64,000 nucleotides of DNA from Clostridiales bacterium. Its GTDB lineage: Bacteria; Bacillota; Clostridia; Lachnospirales; Lachnospiraceae. Both the position numbers and the translations under genes were made by a program. Shown piece by piece: positions 17,278 through 25,576 of the stretch. The stretch lies in NCBI GenBank assembly GCA_022770525.1, contig JALEHN010000104.1, positions 1 through 64,000 of the forward strand, written 5' to 3'. Numbering within the stretch: the stretch's first letter is position 1; each line of letters begins with the position of its first letter. The notes under the pieces were generated by a model that was given only the letters and a program-made list of their open reading frames with translations, was not told the origin of the DNA and did not search any database.

Positions 17278-18409
17278 AGTCATTTTAATACCGGCATCGG
17301 ATTATGATGATGAAGAAGTCTATGAAAAACTGGACTGGGCATGTAAAGCCCTTGGCGGTATCGAAGATATTCTTAAAGGATGCACCGGCAGTTCAAAGAT
17401 ACTGCTGAAACCGAATCTTGTGCGAAAAGCGGAGGTTTCAAGAGCGGTGATGACCCATCCGGTTGTCATGGGTGCCATTGCAAGAATTCTTTATGAACAT
17501 CATTATGAAAATGTCAGTGCCGGCGATTCATGCGGTATCGGTATGGCAAAAAAGGTGATGGAAGGCACAGGGATGATCGAGCGCCTTGAAAAGTACGGCG
17601 TTAAAATCTGTGATTTTGACAGCGGTACAAGGACGGATATCGGCGGTACAAGGGCAAAATATATGGTAATGTGTGATCAGGTTTTAAAGGCCGATGCAGT
17701 GATTAATGTCTGCAAAATGAAAACACATGCGCTGGAGCGTATTACCGGTGCTGTTAAAAATATCTACGGCACGGTATACGGACTTCATAAAGCCAAAGGA
17801 CATACGCAATTTTCCGATGCCCATAGTTTTGCCGGAATGCTGGTGGATTTGAACCGGTTTGTGGGGCCAAAGCTTCATATTATGGACGGAATTACCGCTA
17901 TGGAGGGGAATGGTCCCACATCCGGCGATCCTGTTGATATGAATCTTATCCTCGTTTCAAAAGATCCTGTGGCACTTGACAGTGTATACTGCAGGCTGAT
18001 CGGTCTGGATCCGGCGCTTGTTCCGACAAATGTGGCAGGGCAGGCCGCCGGTCTTGGCGTTATGGAAACATCACGGATTGAAGTGGAAACGCCTGAAGGG
18101 GTGATTTCAATGGAGGATGCTGTAAGAAAGTACGGTAAAACAGATTTTAATGTGGACCGGAAAAAACATCGTGACTATGCAAGGTGGATAAAAATGCTCA
18201 GCATTTTTAAAATATTCCAGAAAAAACCGTATATTGATACGGAAAAATGTATCCGCTGCGGTATATGTGTAGAAAGCTGCCCGGTGGAGACAAAAGCCAT
18301 AAGCTTTAAAAATGGAAGAAAACATCCGCCGGTTTATGATTATAAAAAGTGTATCCGTTGTTTTTGCTGTCAGGAAATGTGCCCGCATAAAGCAATCCGT
18401 GTTAAATAG
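17255..18409 (+). CDS. DUF362 protein with C-terminal 2x[4Fe-4S] ferredoxin domain
   Basis: A cytoplasmic iron-sulfur protein of 384 residues. Residues 1-290 are a DUF362 domain (KILLKPNLVRKAE, the AGDSCGIG segment, NVCKMKTHALERITGAVKN). Residues 331-384 hold two ferredoxin motifs, CIRCGICVESCP and CIRCFCCQEMCP, for two [4Fe-4S] clusters. It is presumably a redox or iron-sulfur enzyme, but the reaction of DUF362 proteins is unknown. ATG 17255 follows GGAGG and lies within the end of the giant surface-protein gene, so the two are translated from one message despite unrelated predicted locations. Confidence 0.9.
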   Translation: MMKQKTSKVILIPASDYDDEEVYEKLDWACKALGGIEDILKGCTGSSKILLKPNLVRKAEVSRAVMTHPVVMGAIARILYEHHYENVSAGDSCGIGMAKKVMEGTGMIERLEKYGVKICDFDSGTRTDIGGTRAKYMVMCDQVLKADAVINVCKMKTHALERITGAVKNIYGTVYGLHKAKGHTQFSDAHSFAGMLVDLNRFVGPKLHIMDGITAMEGNGPTSGDPVDMNLILVSKDPVALDSVYCRLIGLDPALVPTNVAGQAAGLGVMETSRIEVETPEGVISMEDAVRKYGKTDFNVDRKKHRDYARWIKMLSIFKIFQKKPYIDTEKCIRCGICVESCPVETKAISFKNGRKHPPVYDYKKCIRCFCCQEMCPHKAIRVK

Positions 18410-18439
18410 GTGTATTTTAAGGGATTGGAGCTGCATAAG

Positions 18440-18967
18440 ATGAGATTTTTACTAAAACCGCTGTCATTTATTCCGGCACTGGTGCTTATGTATCTGATAT
18501 TTGGATTTTCTGCCGATGAAGGTGTCGATTCGGCAGCATTAAGTTATAAAGTCAGTCATAAAATCGTTGAAGTTGTGGATGTTGTCGGAGAGTTTGAATG
18601 GACAAATGCACAGATTGATGCATATACAGAAAGAATTCACGGGAAGGTGAGAAAACTGGCGCATATGACTGAATATGCGGCACTGGCCGTGGCTGTGTCA
18701 CTGCCCCTTTATGTATACGGAATGCACGGCCTTTTACTGACGATTGTTGCCGGTGGATTTTGTGTTGTTTTTGCGCTTGGCGATGAATATCATCAGCTCT
18801 TTGTGGCAGGCAGGAGCGGAAGTTTAAGAGATGTGGCAATTGATGGCATCGGTATTCTGGCGGGTATTATTGTGGTTCGTATCGTTGGATTTATAGGGCG
18901 GATGACAGTATTTAGAAAGCCGAAGCAAAGAAAATACAAAAAAATCAGCAGTAGCCGGTATTTATAA
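18440..18967 (+). CDS. VanZ-family membrane protein
   Basis: A 175-residue integral membrane protein with a VanZ-like domain. It has an N-terminal membrane segment (FIPALVLMYLIFGFSA), then the family core KLAHMTEYAALAVAVSLPLY, two more hydrophobic segments, and the conserved DEYHQLFVAGRSGSLRDVAI stretch. VanZ relatives are named for low-level teicoplanin resistance, but most, including this one, have no known role. ATG 18440 is chosen because TTGGAG lies about 9 bases upstream. It lies 30 bases after the DUF362 gene and is followed by repeats and a terminator. Confidence 0.88.
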   Translation: MRFLLKPLSFIPALVLMYLIFGFSADEGVDSAALSYKVSHKIVEVVDVVGEFEWTNAQIDAYTERIHGKVRKLAHMTEYAALAVAVSLPLYVYGMHGLLLTIVAGGFCVVFALGDEYHQLFVAGRSGSLRDVAIDGIGILAGIIVVRIVGFIGRMTVFRKPKQRKYKKISSSRYL

Positions 18968-18969
18968 AG

Positions 18970-18997
18970 GCGCGCAAAAGTCACTAGTGACTCTTTG
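18970..18997 (+). repeat. short palindromic repeat, partial copy of element at 42551
   Basis: GGCGCGCAAAAGTCAC followed by TAGTGACTCTTTG forms a near-perfect hairpin. It is nearly the same as the final module of the longer element at 42643-42671. The two copies lie in unrelated intergenic spaces, which points to a dispersed repeat family. Confidence 0.75.
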
Positions 18998-19036
18998 TCA
19001 TACATCGGATCTGATCAGATGTATGAAATCAGGAAG

Positions 19037-19080
19037 AGCCTCATAAAATGGATTAAATCCATTGGTGAGGCTTTTGTTTT
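19037..19080 (+). terminator. intrinsic terminator upstream of symporter
   Basis: The outer stem AGCCTCA/TGAGGCT encloses an inner stem ATGGAT/ATCCAT, followed by TTTTGTTTT. It lies after the VanZ gene and before the symporter start, so it ends the upstream transcript or acts as an attenuator of the symporter. It also argues against the longer symporter start at 18995. Confidence 0.75.
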
Positions 19081-19099
19081 GGAAAATATTCTGAATCAT

Positions 19100-20449
19100 A
19101 TGAATAAAATCATCTGGGGACCTGCCACTTTATGCATATTTCTCGGCACAGGCATATTTTTCCTTGTTGTATTCAATTTTATGCCGTGGCGCCGCCTCGG
19201 TTATGCACTGAGTCTGGTGTTTCGTCCTGAAAAGCCTGCAGGAAAAGTCAAAGGTGATATAACCCCCTTTGCTTCATTGATGACATCTCTGGGCGCATGT
19301 ATGGGTACCGGAAATATTGCAGGGGTTGCCTGTGCACTTGTACTTGGCGGGCCCGGGGCATTATTTTGGATGTGTCTGTCTTCATTCACAGGTCTTCCGG
19401 TGATATTTGCTGAATGTGTCTTATCGGTCAGATACCGAGAAAAAAGTAAGACCGGTATGATGTGCGGCGGACCGATGTATGTGATGAAATACGGGATCGG
19501 TAAAAAAACGGGAATGGTATTGGCTGTCTGTTTTTCGGTATTTACAGTCGGAGCCTCTTTTGGTATCGGCAATATGACACAGACCAATGCGGCAGCGGCG
19601 GCAATGAAGGAAATATGGCACATACCAAAGCCGCTGACGGGATTTTTTATGGCGGTTTCGGTATTTCTTGTCCTTGTGGCAGGCATTGGGGGCATCGGAA
19701 GAATCTGCAGCATTATTGTACCCGCGGCATCAATGCTTTATTTGAGTTGTGCTTTCACGGTCATTATTTTAAATTACAGAAATATTCCCGGAAGCTTTTT
19801 GGAAATCATACATATGGCATTTTCCGCAAAAGCAGTGACTTGCGGAATTGGCGGTTCAATAACAGCTTCGATGTATACGGCAATGAAATGGGGGATTGCA
19901 CGGGGTGTCTTTTCAAATGAAGCAGGCCTTGGCTCGGCACCGATTGCCGCGGCTGCGGCAAAAACTGACGCGCCGGCTAAGCAGGGATATATACATATGA
20001 CAGGTGCATTTATTGATACGGCAGTAATGTGTACAGTGACCGGACTTGCGATTTGTGCATCGGGTGTTTTGGGAATGAAGGATATGAACGGTCAGCTGAT
20101 TACCGGTGTCGAACTGACAATCAGGGCATTTGAGACAGCATTAAAGGGCGGCGGTCATATCATTTGTGCCGGGATGCTGTTTTTTGCTTTTCCAACATTG
20201 CTTGGGTGGGCTTATTACGGCGAAAAGGCTCTCATCTTTCTTACAGGTCAGAGATTTGAAAAATATGCTGTAGTTATCTACAGAATACTTTTTTGTGTTA
20301 TGTGTTATGTCGGCGCGGTCAAAGCGCTGAAGCCTGTGTGGGACTTTTCGGATATTATGAATGGCTTGATGGCTGTACCTAATCTGATCTGCCTCTGGAT
20401 CAAGTGGCGGGAAGTCAGAGAGATATGCCTGAAGGAACAGAAAAAATAA
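19100..20449 (+). CDS. alanine/glycine:sodium symporter (AGCS family)
   Basis: A Na+-coupled amino-acid importer of 449 residues with about 10-11 membrane helices. Family features are [15 protein letters not shown] with the sodium-site region, [12 protein letters not shown], and the signature [20 protein letters not shown] 19100 opens MNKIIWGP, the usual family N-terminus. Longer in-frame starts would run through the terminator hairpin at 19037-19080. No strong ribosome binding site is seen directly upstream, so the exact start is uncertain. Substrate (alanine, glycine or D-alanine) cannot be told from sequence. A consensus promoter for rubrerythrin begins just after the stop. Confidence 0.9.
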   Translation: MNKIIWGPATLCIFLGTGIFFLVVFNFMPWRRLGYALSLVFRPEKPAGKVKGDITPFASLMTSLGACMGTGNIAGVACALVLGGPGALFWMCLSSFTGLPVIFAECVLSVRYREKSKTGMMCGGPMYVMKYGIGKKTGMVLAVCFSVFTVGASFGIGNMTQTNAAAAAMKEIWHIPKPLTGFFMAVSVFLVLVAGIGGIGRICSIIVPAASMLYLSCAFTVIILNYRNIPGSFLEIIHMAFSAKAVTCGIGGSITASMYTAMKWGIARGVFSNEAGLGSAPIAAAAAKTDAPAKQGYIHMTGAFIDTAVMCTVTGLAICASGVLGMKDMNGQLITGVELTIRAFETALKGGGHIICAGMLFFAFPTLLGWAYYGEKALIFLTGQRFEKYAVVIYRILFCVMCYVGAVKALKPVWDFSDIMNGLMAVPNLICLWIKWREVREICLKEQKK

Positions 20450-20457
20450 AATGTTGA

Positions 20458-20486
20458 TTGACATTTGTTGGAAAAAGGATTATAAT
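20458..20486 (+). promoter_or_regulatory. consensus sigma-A promoter of rubrerythrin
   Basis: A perfect TTGACA (20458-20463), 17-base spacer and perfect TATAAT (20481-20486). The predicted start is about 20493. This is the strongest promoter in the window and predicts high rubrerythrin expression when not repressed. Confidence 0.88.
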
Positions 20487-20499
20487 ACAAATATAATAT

Positions 20500-20514
20500 T
20501 AGTAATTATTACTA
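20500..20514 (+). promoter_or_regulatory. PerR/Fur-like 7-1-7 palindrome
   Basis: TAGTAAT-T-ATTACTA is a perfect 7-1-7 inverted repeat about 7 bases past the predicted transcript start. Its architecture and 10 of 14 arm positions agree with the PerR box TTATAAT-N-ATTATAA. PerR control of rubrerythrin is known in clostridia; here it is inferred from the site. Confidence 0.55.
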
Positions 20515-20582
20515 TTTTAAAATTATTTATAGCCGAATCAGAATTTGACTTTGGCATGAAGAAAAACAAGGAGGTATTTTTT

Positions 20583-21122
20583 ATGGCACAATTAAAAGGT
20601 TCAAAAACAGAAGAGAATTTAAAAACAGCATTTGCAGGAGAGTCACAGGCAAGAAACAAGTATACATATTATGCAAGCAAAGCTAAAAAAGAAGGGTACG
20701 AGCAGATTGCGGCATTATTCCTTGAAACAGCAAATAACGAAAAGGAACATGCAAAAATCTGGTTTAAACTGCTCCATGACGGTATCCAGGATACAGCTTC
20801 AAATTTACTGGATGCTGCAGAAGGTGAAAACTATGAGTGGACAGATATGTATGCGACATTTGCAAAGGAAGCAAAAGAAGAGGGCTTTGATGACATTGCA
20901 TATTTGTTTGAAGAAGTAGGCAAGATCGAAAAAGAACATGAAGAAAGATACAGAAAGCTGCTGGCAAATGTTGAAGGCGGTCTTGTATTTTCAAAAGACG
21001 GCGAACAGATCTGGCAGTGCTCAAACTGCGGACATATCTGTGTAGGCACTAAAGCACCTGATGTTTGTCCTGTATGTGCACATCCTCAGGCATATTTCCA
21101 GATTCTTGCAAAGAATTATTAA
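20583..21122 (+). CDS. rbr: rubrerythrin
   Basis: A non-heme diiron peroxidase of 179 residues that reduces hydrogen peroxide in anaerobes. Residues 1-135 are a ferritin-like four-helix bundle with the metal ligands in [12 protein letters not shown] and ETANNEKEH, repeated later as [15 protein letters not shown]. Residues 145-179 are a rubredoxin-like domain with CSNCGH and CPVCAH binding one Fe. ATG 20583 follows AAGGAGG; the longer open frame from 20451 covers the promoter. It is monocistronic, with a consensus promoter, a PerR-like palindrome and a downstream terminator. Electrons probably come from a rubredoxin or NADH:rubredoxin reductase not present here. Confidence 0.96.
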   Translation: MAQLKGSKTEENLKTAFAGESQARNKYTYYASKAKKEGYEQIAALFLETANNEKEHAKIWFKLLHDGIQDTASNLLDAAEGENYEWTDMYATFAKEAKEEGFDDIAYLFEEVGKIEKEHEERYRKLLANVEGGLVFSKDGEQIWQCSNCGHICVGTKAPDVCPVCAHPQAYFQILAKNY

Positions 21123-21149
21123 ATAGTTGTAAATGTTTAGATCCAACTT

Positions 21150-21189
21150 CCAAAATGCTGCGCATTTTGGAGGTGTGGCGTATCCGCCA
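21150..21189 (+). other. two small hairpins after rubrerythrin
   Basis: CCAAAATG/CATTTTGG (21150-21170) and TGGCG/CGCCA (21176-21189) form consecutive hairpins between the rubrerythrin stop and the terminator at 21208. They are probably 3' untranslated structure. Confidence 0.5.
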
Positions 21190-21207
21190 AATAAAGTGTG
21201 AATTGTG

Positions 21208-21240
21208 ACAGCTGCGCGAATAGCGCAGCTGTTTTGATTT
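21208..21240 (+). terminator. intrinsic terminator after rubrerythrin
   Basis: A perfect 10-base stem ACAGCTGCGC/GCGCAGCTGT with loop GAATA, followed by TTTTGATTT. It separates rubrerythrin from the acyltransferase-like gene. Confidence 0.85.
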
Positions 21241-21355
21241 GTCCAACTGTACATATCAGCTGATTTATGGTAGAATAACCATGGAACGCGGCTTTGCTGA
21301 TTTTGTCAGCGTTAAATAAAGCTGTGGTATTCATAGAAAAGAGAGGAAGATATCA

Positions 21356-22051
21356 ATGGGTGATTCAAAGATTTATGAGGCTTTAACTGTAAAAAACTTA
21401 TATAACCTTGATGAAACGATTGCGGCAGATTTGTTTAACGATGTAACATATCCATGGGAGGTTCTGCCAAAGATAAAGTCATTTATTGTGGCGCTTGGCA
21501 AGACACTGCCTAAAGATGAATATGACCTTGTCGGTGATGATGTATGGATTGCTAAAGATGCTAAAGTTTTTCCGTCAGCATATATCAATGGTCCGGCGAT
21601 TATCGGCAAAGGGGCTGAGGTTCGCCACTGTGCCTTTATCAGAGGAAATGCCATCGTCGGTGAAGGTGCTGTTGTTGGAAATTCTACAGAGCTTAAAAAT
21701 GTTGTCCTGTTTAATAAGGTTCAGGTACCGCATTATAACTATGTCGGAGATTCTGTACTGGGCTATAAAGCCCATATGGGTGCAGGTTCGATTACTTCCA
21801 ATGTTAAATCGGATAAAACACTTGTGGATGTCGTTGTCAATGGTGAAAGAATCCATACAGGATTAAAAAAATTCGGTGCCATGCTTGGTGACAATGTGGA
21901 GGTTGGCTGCAATACCGTGATGAATCCGGGAACGGTCATCGGACGTGAAAGCAACGTATATCCGGTATCGATGGTCAGAGGCTTTATTCCTGAAAAAAGT
22001 ATTTATAAAAAGCAGGGTGAGGTCGTTCATAAGAAAGGATTAACAGATTAA
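21356..22051 (+). CDS. left-handed beta-helix (hexapeptide-repeat) acyltransferase-like protein
   Basis: A 231-residue protein whose middle part (about residues 60-200) is a series of hexapeptide repeats forming a left-handed beta-helix (VWIAKDAKVFPSAYINGPAI and IIGKGAEVRH, IVGEGAVVGN). Proteins of this type are often named UDP-N-acetylglucosamine pyrophosphorylase-related because they resemble the C-terminal half of GlmU, but there is no nucleotidyltransferase domain here. The likely activity is acyl transfer to a sugar or another acceptor; the substrate is unknown. ATG 21356 follows GAGAGGAAGATATCA. The CPBP protease gene starts 10 bases after the stop. Confidence 0.82.
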   Translation: MGDSKIYEALTVKNLYNLDETIAADLFNDVTYPWEVLPKIKSFIVALGKTLPKDEYDLVGDDVWIAKDAKVFPSAYINGPAIIGKGAEVRHCAFIRGNAIVGEGAVVGNSTELKNVVLFNKVQVPHYNYVGDSVLGYKAHMGAGSITSNVKSDKTLVDVVVNGERIHTGLKKFGAMLGDNVEVGCNTVMNPGTVIGRESNVYPVSMVRGFIPEKSIYKKQGEVVHKKGLTD

Positions 22052-22061
22052 GGTATATCTT

Positions 22062-22991
22062 ATGAGAAAAATTTCCAGGGGCAATATGCTGCTTTTGATT
22101 ACAGCCATACTATTTTACGGCCTGTCTCTTGCATTAAGTCTTGCCGATTATATCCCATATCCGATGCTGGCCGAAATATTCGCACAGCTTTTGCTTATGA
22201 TACCGGCGCTTGTTTATTGCGCGGCAAGCAAAACTTCTGTGCCTGATGCTGTGAGAATTAAAAAGACGAAACCTGTTAATTTTTTGATGGCGTTTTTGGT
22301 CATACTTTGTTCATATCCGGTCAGTGCTGTGTTAAACCTTGTGTCTATGTTTTTTGTAGAAAATGCCGTATCGGATACGATAAGTATGATGCTTACAAGA
22401 TACGGTTTCTGGCTGCCGTTTTTTGTTGTTGCTGTTATGCCGGGAATTTGTGAAGAATTTTTATTTAGAGGTGTCGTCTATGGCAGTTACAAAAAAAGCC
22501 ATCCGATGGCAGGGCTGTGGATCAGTGCTGCGGTTTTCGGGCTGATGCATGGCAATTTTAATCAGATGCCGTATGCTATGTTTCTTGGCATTGTTTTTGT
22601 ACTGATGTTGGAGGCAACAGATTCTATTCTGACAACAATGTTTATGCATTTTTTGCTTAATGGTTCAAATGTTTTACTGATGTATGCGGTTGGACCTGAA
22701 ATGTACGCGGCAGGTGAAAATTCATCGGCATCGGTTCGTCAGATGTTTGGAAGCATGATGATGGAAAACGGTGCCGTCATGGTTATCGGAGTCCTGTTTA
22801 TTTATGGAATGATGGCAATTTTATTTGCGGCAGCGGTATTCTTTTTGATCTACCTGACATTTATTTTAAATCATCGTTCGCTGAAACAGACTTTTATGCA
22901 GCAGTCTGGCGGCGAAAAACAGCATATTTTTGATTTTTGGCTTTTGGGTTTTGTCATTTTAATGATCGTTGTGATGATATTTTTTAAATAG
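22062..22991 (+). CDS. CPBP-family intramembrane metalloprotease
   Basis: A 309-residue polytopic membrane protein with the CPBP (CAAX protease / bacteriocin-processing) domain. Motif 1 is CEEFLFRG with the EE pair and Arg, motif 2 is FGLMHGNF with the catalytic His, and motif 3 lies in FMHFLLNGSN, the His-Asn segment. About eight hydrophobic segments are seen. Members process prenylated proteins or bacteriocins or act in self-immunity; no bacteriocin gene is visible here. It follows the beta-helix gene by 10 bases and is probably co-transcribed with it. Confidence 0.9.
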   Translation: MRKISRGNMLLLITAILFYGLSLALSLADYIPYPMLAEIFAQLLLMIPALVYCAASKTSVPDAVRIKKTKPVNFLMAFLVILCSYPVSAVLNLVSMFFVENAVSDTISMMLTRYGFWLPFFVVAVMPGICEEFLFRGVVYGSYKKSHPMAGLWISAAVFGLMHGNFNQMPYAMFLGIVFVLMLEATDSILTTMFMHFLLNGSNVLLMYAVGPEMYAAGENSSASVRQMFGSMMMENGAVMVIGVLFIYGMMAILFAAAVFFLIYLTFILNHRSLKQTFMQQSGGEKQHIFDFWLLGFVILMIVVMIFFK

Positions 22992-23211
22992 AGATGACTT
23001 GCTTTTTAGTCGGGGATACCCAGCTTTATGTTGTACAAAATGACAAGAAGATGTGAAATACTTAAGGCTATCCCTATGAAGGTTGCCAATTTCAAATAAA
23101 ATCATAAAAAAAGGTAGACGAAAGATAAAAAAAGTGAGAAAATAAAGACAGGTATGATTATTATTTAACAATCATTCAAATTAATATTACATAGTTGAAA
23201 GGAGTCACAAA

Positions 23212-23904
23212 ATGATTTATTCACGTGAAGTACAATTAATGTGCCCTGTGGCAAAAGGCGCAAAGCATGAACCTGCGCCGATTCCTGAAGAAGGAAAATG
23301 GGTTCACTCTAAAAAAATTGAAGATATATCCGGTTTTACACATGGTGTGGGCTGGTGTGCACCACAGCAGGGTGCTTGTAAACTGACTCTGAATGTTAAA
23401 AATGGTATCATCGAAGAAGCATTAGTTGAAACAATCGGATGTTCAGGTATGACACATTCAGCAGCTATGGCAGCAGAAATTCTTCAGGGAAAAACAATCC
23501 TTGAAGCATTGAATACTGACCTTGTATGTGATGCGATTAACACAGCTATGCGTGAATTGTTCCTTCAGATCGTATACGGCAGAACACAGAGTGCTTTCTC
23601 AGATGACGGTCTTGCAATCGGTGCAGGTCTTGAAGATTTGGGTAAAGGTCTTCGTTCACAGGTTGGTACAATGTACGGAACAAAGGAAAAAGGCGTTCGC
23701 TATCTTGAGATGGCAGAAGGCTATGTGACAGGTCTTGCTCTCGATGAAAATGATGAAGTTATCGGCTACCAGTTTGTAAGCCTTGGCAAGATGACAGACT
23801 TTATCAAAAACGGCGATGATCCAAACACTGCATGGGAAAAAGCTAAAGGTCAGTATGGCCGTGTTGCCGATGCGGTTAAAATTATCGACCCAAGAAAGGA
23901 GTAA
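23212..23904 (+). CDS. NifU-like iron-sulfur scaffold-type protein
   Basis: A 230-residue protein annotated in related genomes as an iron-sulfur cluster assembly scaffold because part of it resembles the NifU/IscU N-terminal domain. Cysteines are in VGWCAPQQGACKL (near residue 48) and ETIGCSGMTHSAA (near residue 76). The C-terminal part (from about residue 140) has no recognised domain. GAAAGGAG precedes ATG 23212. It is followed after 6 bases by the GGGtGRT gene, a fixed pair in many Clostridia. Codon choice in both genes leans towards optimal codons (GGT, CGT, GCT, GTT), which suggests high expression. Biochemical role unknown. Confidence 0.8.
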   Translation: MIYSREVQLMCPVAKGAKHEPAPIPEEGKWVHSKKIEDISGFTHGVGWCAPQQGACKLTLNVKNGIIEEALVETIGCSGMTHSAAMAAEILQGKTILEALNTDLVCDAINTAMRELFLQIVYGRTQSAFSDDGLAIGAGLEDLGKGLRSQVGTMYGTKEKGVRYLEMAEGYVTGLALDENDEVIGYQFVSLGKMTDFIKNGDDPNTAWEKAKGQYGRVADAVKIIDPRKE

Positions 23905-23910
23905 GAGACA

Positions 23911-24921
23911 ATGGCTTTATTTGAATCATATGAAAGAAGAATTGACAAGATTAATTCTGTTTTAAATAGTTACGGAATCGCTTCTATCGAAGAAGCTGAA
24001 AAAATTACAAAAGATGCCGGTCTGGATGTTTATGAACAGGTTAAGAAAATTCAGCCAATCTGCTTTGAAAATGCATGCTGGGCTTACACTGTAGGCGCTG
24101 CGATCGCTATCAAAAAAGGCTGCCGCAAAGCTGCTGATGCCGCTGCAGCTATCGGTGAAGGTCTTCAGGCTTTCTGTATCCCTGGTTCTGTTGCAGACCA
24201 TCGTAAAGTAGGTCTTGGCCACGGTAACCTTGGCAAGATGCTTCTTGAAGAAGAAACAGAGTGTTTCTGTTTCCTTGCAGGTCATGAATCATTCGCAGCC
24301 GCTGAAGGTGCGATCGGTATTGCTGAAAAAGCAAACAAAGTACGTCAGAAACCGCTCCGTGTTATCTTAAACGGTCTCGGCAAAGACGCTGCTCAGATTA
24401 TTTCACGTATCAACGGTTTTACATTTGTTGAAACAAAGTTTGATTACAAAGAAAATAAAGTTCATGTGATTTATGAAAAACCATATTCCACAGGCCTTCG
24501 TGCAACAGTTAAGTGCTACGGTGCTGACGATGTTCAGGAAGGTGTTGCAATCATGCATATGGAAAACGTTGGTGTTTCTATCACAGGTAACTCTACAAAC
24601 CCGACAAGATTCCAGCATCCTGTTGCAGGTACATACAAAAAAGAATGTATCGATCAGGGTAAGAAGTATTTCTCAGTTGCATCAGGCGGCGGTACAGGCC
24701 GTACACTGCATCCGGACAACATGGCAGCAGGTCCTGCTTCCTATGGTATGACAGATACACTTGGCCGTATGCATTCAGATGCACAGTTTGCAGGTTCATC
24801 ATCTGTTCCGGCTCATGTTGAAATGATGGGTCTGATCGGTATGGGCAATAACCCGATGGTAGGCGCTACAGTAGCTGTTGCTGTAAGCATTGAAGAAGCT
24901 GCTAAAGAAGGCAAATTCTAA
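23911..24921 (+). CDS. GGGtGRT-family protein
   Basis: A 336-residue cytoplasmic protein of the GGGtGRT family, recognised by the eponymous segment ASGGGTGRTLHPDN near residue 260. The N-terminus is MALFESYERRIDKINSVLNS, and a glycine-rich central part (GLGHGNLGKMLLEEE) could bind a nucleotide or cofactor. No membrane segment or signal peptide. The family has no established function. Its tight pairing with the NifU-like gene (6-base gap), strong ribosome binding sites and biased codons suggest an abundant two-protein complex, possibly iron-sulfur related. A strong terminator follows. Confidence 0.85.
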   Translation: MALFESYERRIDKINSVLNSYGIASIEEAEKITKDAGLDVYEQVKKIQPICFENACWAYTVGAAIAIKKGCRKAADAAAAIGEGLQAFCIPGSVADHRKVGLGHGNLGKMLLEEETECFCFLAGHESFAAAEGAIGIAEKANKVRQKPLRVILNGLGKDAAQIISRINGFTFVETKFDYKENKVHVIYEKPYSTGLRATVKCYGADDVQEGVAIMHMENVGVSITGNSTNPTRFQHPVAGTYKKECIDQGKKYFSVASGGGTGRTLHPDNMAAGPASYGMTDTLGRMHSDAQFAGSSSVPAHVEMMGLIGMGNNPMVGATVAVAVSIEEAAKEGKF

Positions 24922-24953
24922 TCAGCCGGTAATTTATATTGAAAAACTGTTAA

Positions 24954-24988
24954 AGACGCATTCGGATAATTCGGATGCGTCTTTTTTT
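24954..24988 (+). terminator. intrinsic terminator of GGGtGRT operon
   Basis: Stem AGACGCAT/ATGCGTCT with a 12-base loop, then seven T residues. It lies 32 bases after the GGGtGRT stop. Confidence 0.92.
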
Positions 24989-24996
24989 ACAAAGAT

Positions 24997-25512
24997 TTAA
25001 ATGTTCAATACTTTGAAATCAATTGAAAAGTCCGGATATATTCCTGATTGTACGGAATCAGCGAATGAATATTCGGCAATTTCTTCTGTATCAAAATGAT
25101 ATACCATGATCCGGTTTTTGTCCGGATCCACAAGCCAGTATTCCCGAACGCCTGCGGTTTTGTATTTAAATAATTTGGTGAAATAATCCATCCGCCTGCT
25201 GCCTTGTGAAACAACTTCGATAATCCAGTCGGGAGCGCCGACATATCCTTTGTCATTCAGTTTATCACGGTCACATATAACACTGATATCCGGCTCGACA
25301 TAGGTTTTATCATTTTCATTGAGAAAGACGGCAAATGGAGCGATATCGACCTCACAGGAGCCACCTTTAGCATCGATATAGTCTGCAATTTTGCGGTACA
25401 GCGCTCCGGTTATTTTCTGGTGCTTTCTTGTCGGGGGTGCCATGTAATAAATCTGGCCGTCGATGAGTTCCGCCCGGGTACCTTCAGGGAGAGCATAAAA
25501 TGATTTAACTTG
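24997..25512 (-). pseudogene. Uma2-family endonuclease-like gene, 5' truncated
   Basis: The conventional reading begins at ATG 25443 (148 residues: MAPPTRKHQ ...). The frame stays open upstream and still matches the Uma2 family: FYALPEGTRAELIDGQIYY immediately precedes the Met, to about base 25512. The N-terminal family segment beyond that is missing, and no ATG, GTG or TTG with a ribosome binding site exists in this frame. The body keeps the PD-(D/E)XK-like core (VEPDISVICD, PDWIIEVVS, YWLVDPDKNRI). I conclude a decayed or 5'-deleted gene. A short protein from the internal Met is possible but would lack the start of the fold. Confidence 0.7.
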
Positions 25513-25576
25513 ATTGGGATGACATATTAGAGTAGAATAGTAAGCAAGGGTACAAAAGACATCGGAGGAAAAGTAT

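Noticed and set aside
20451-20582. Longer rubrerythrin start at 20451
   Set aside because: This stretch contains the consensus promoter and the palindrome; the ATG at 20583 has the AAGGAGG site and the normal family N-terminus.
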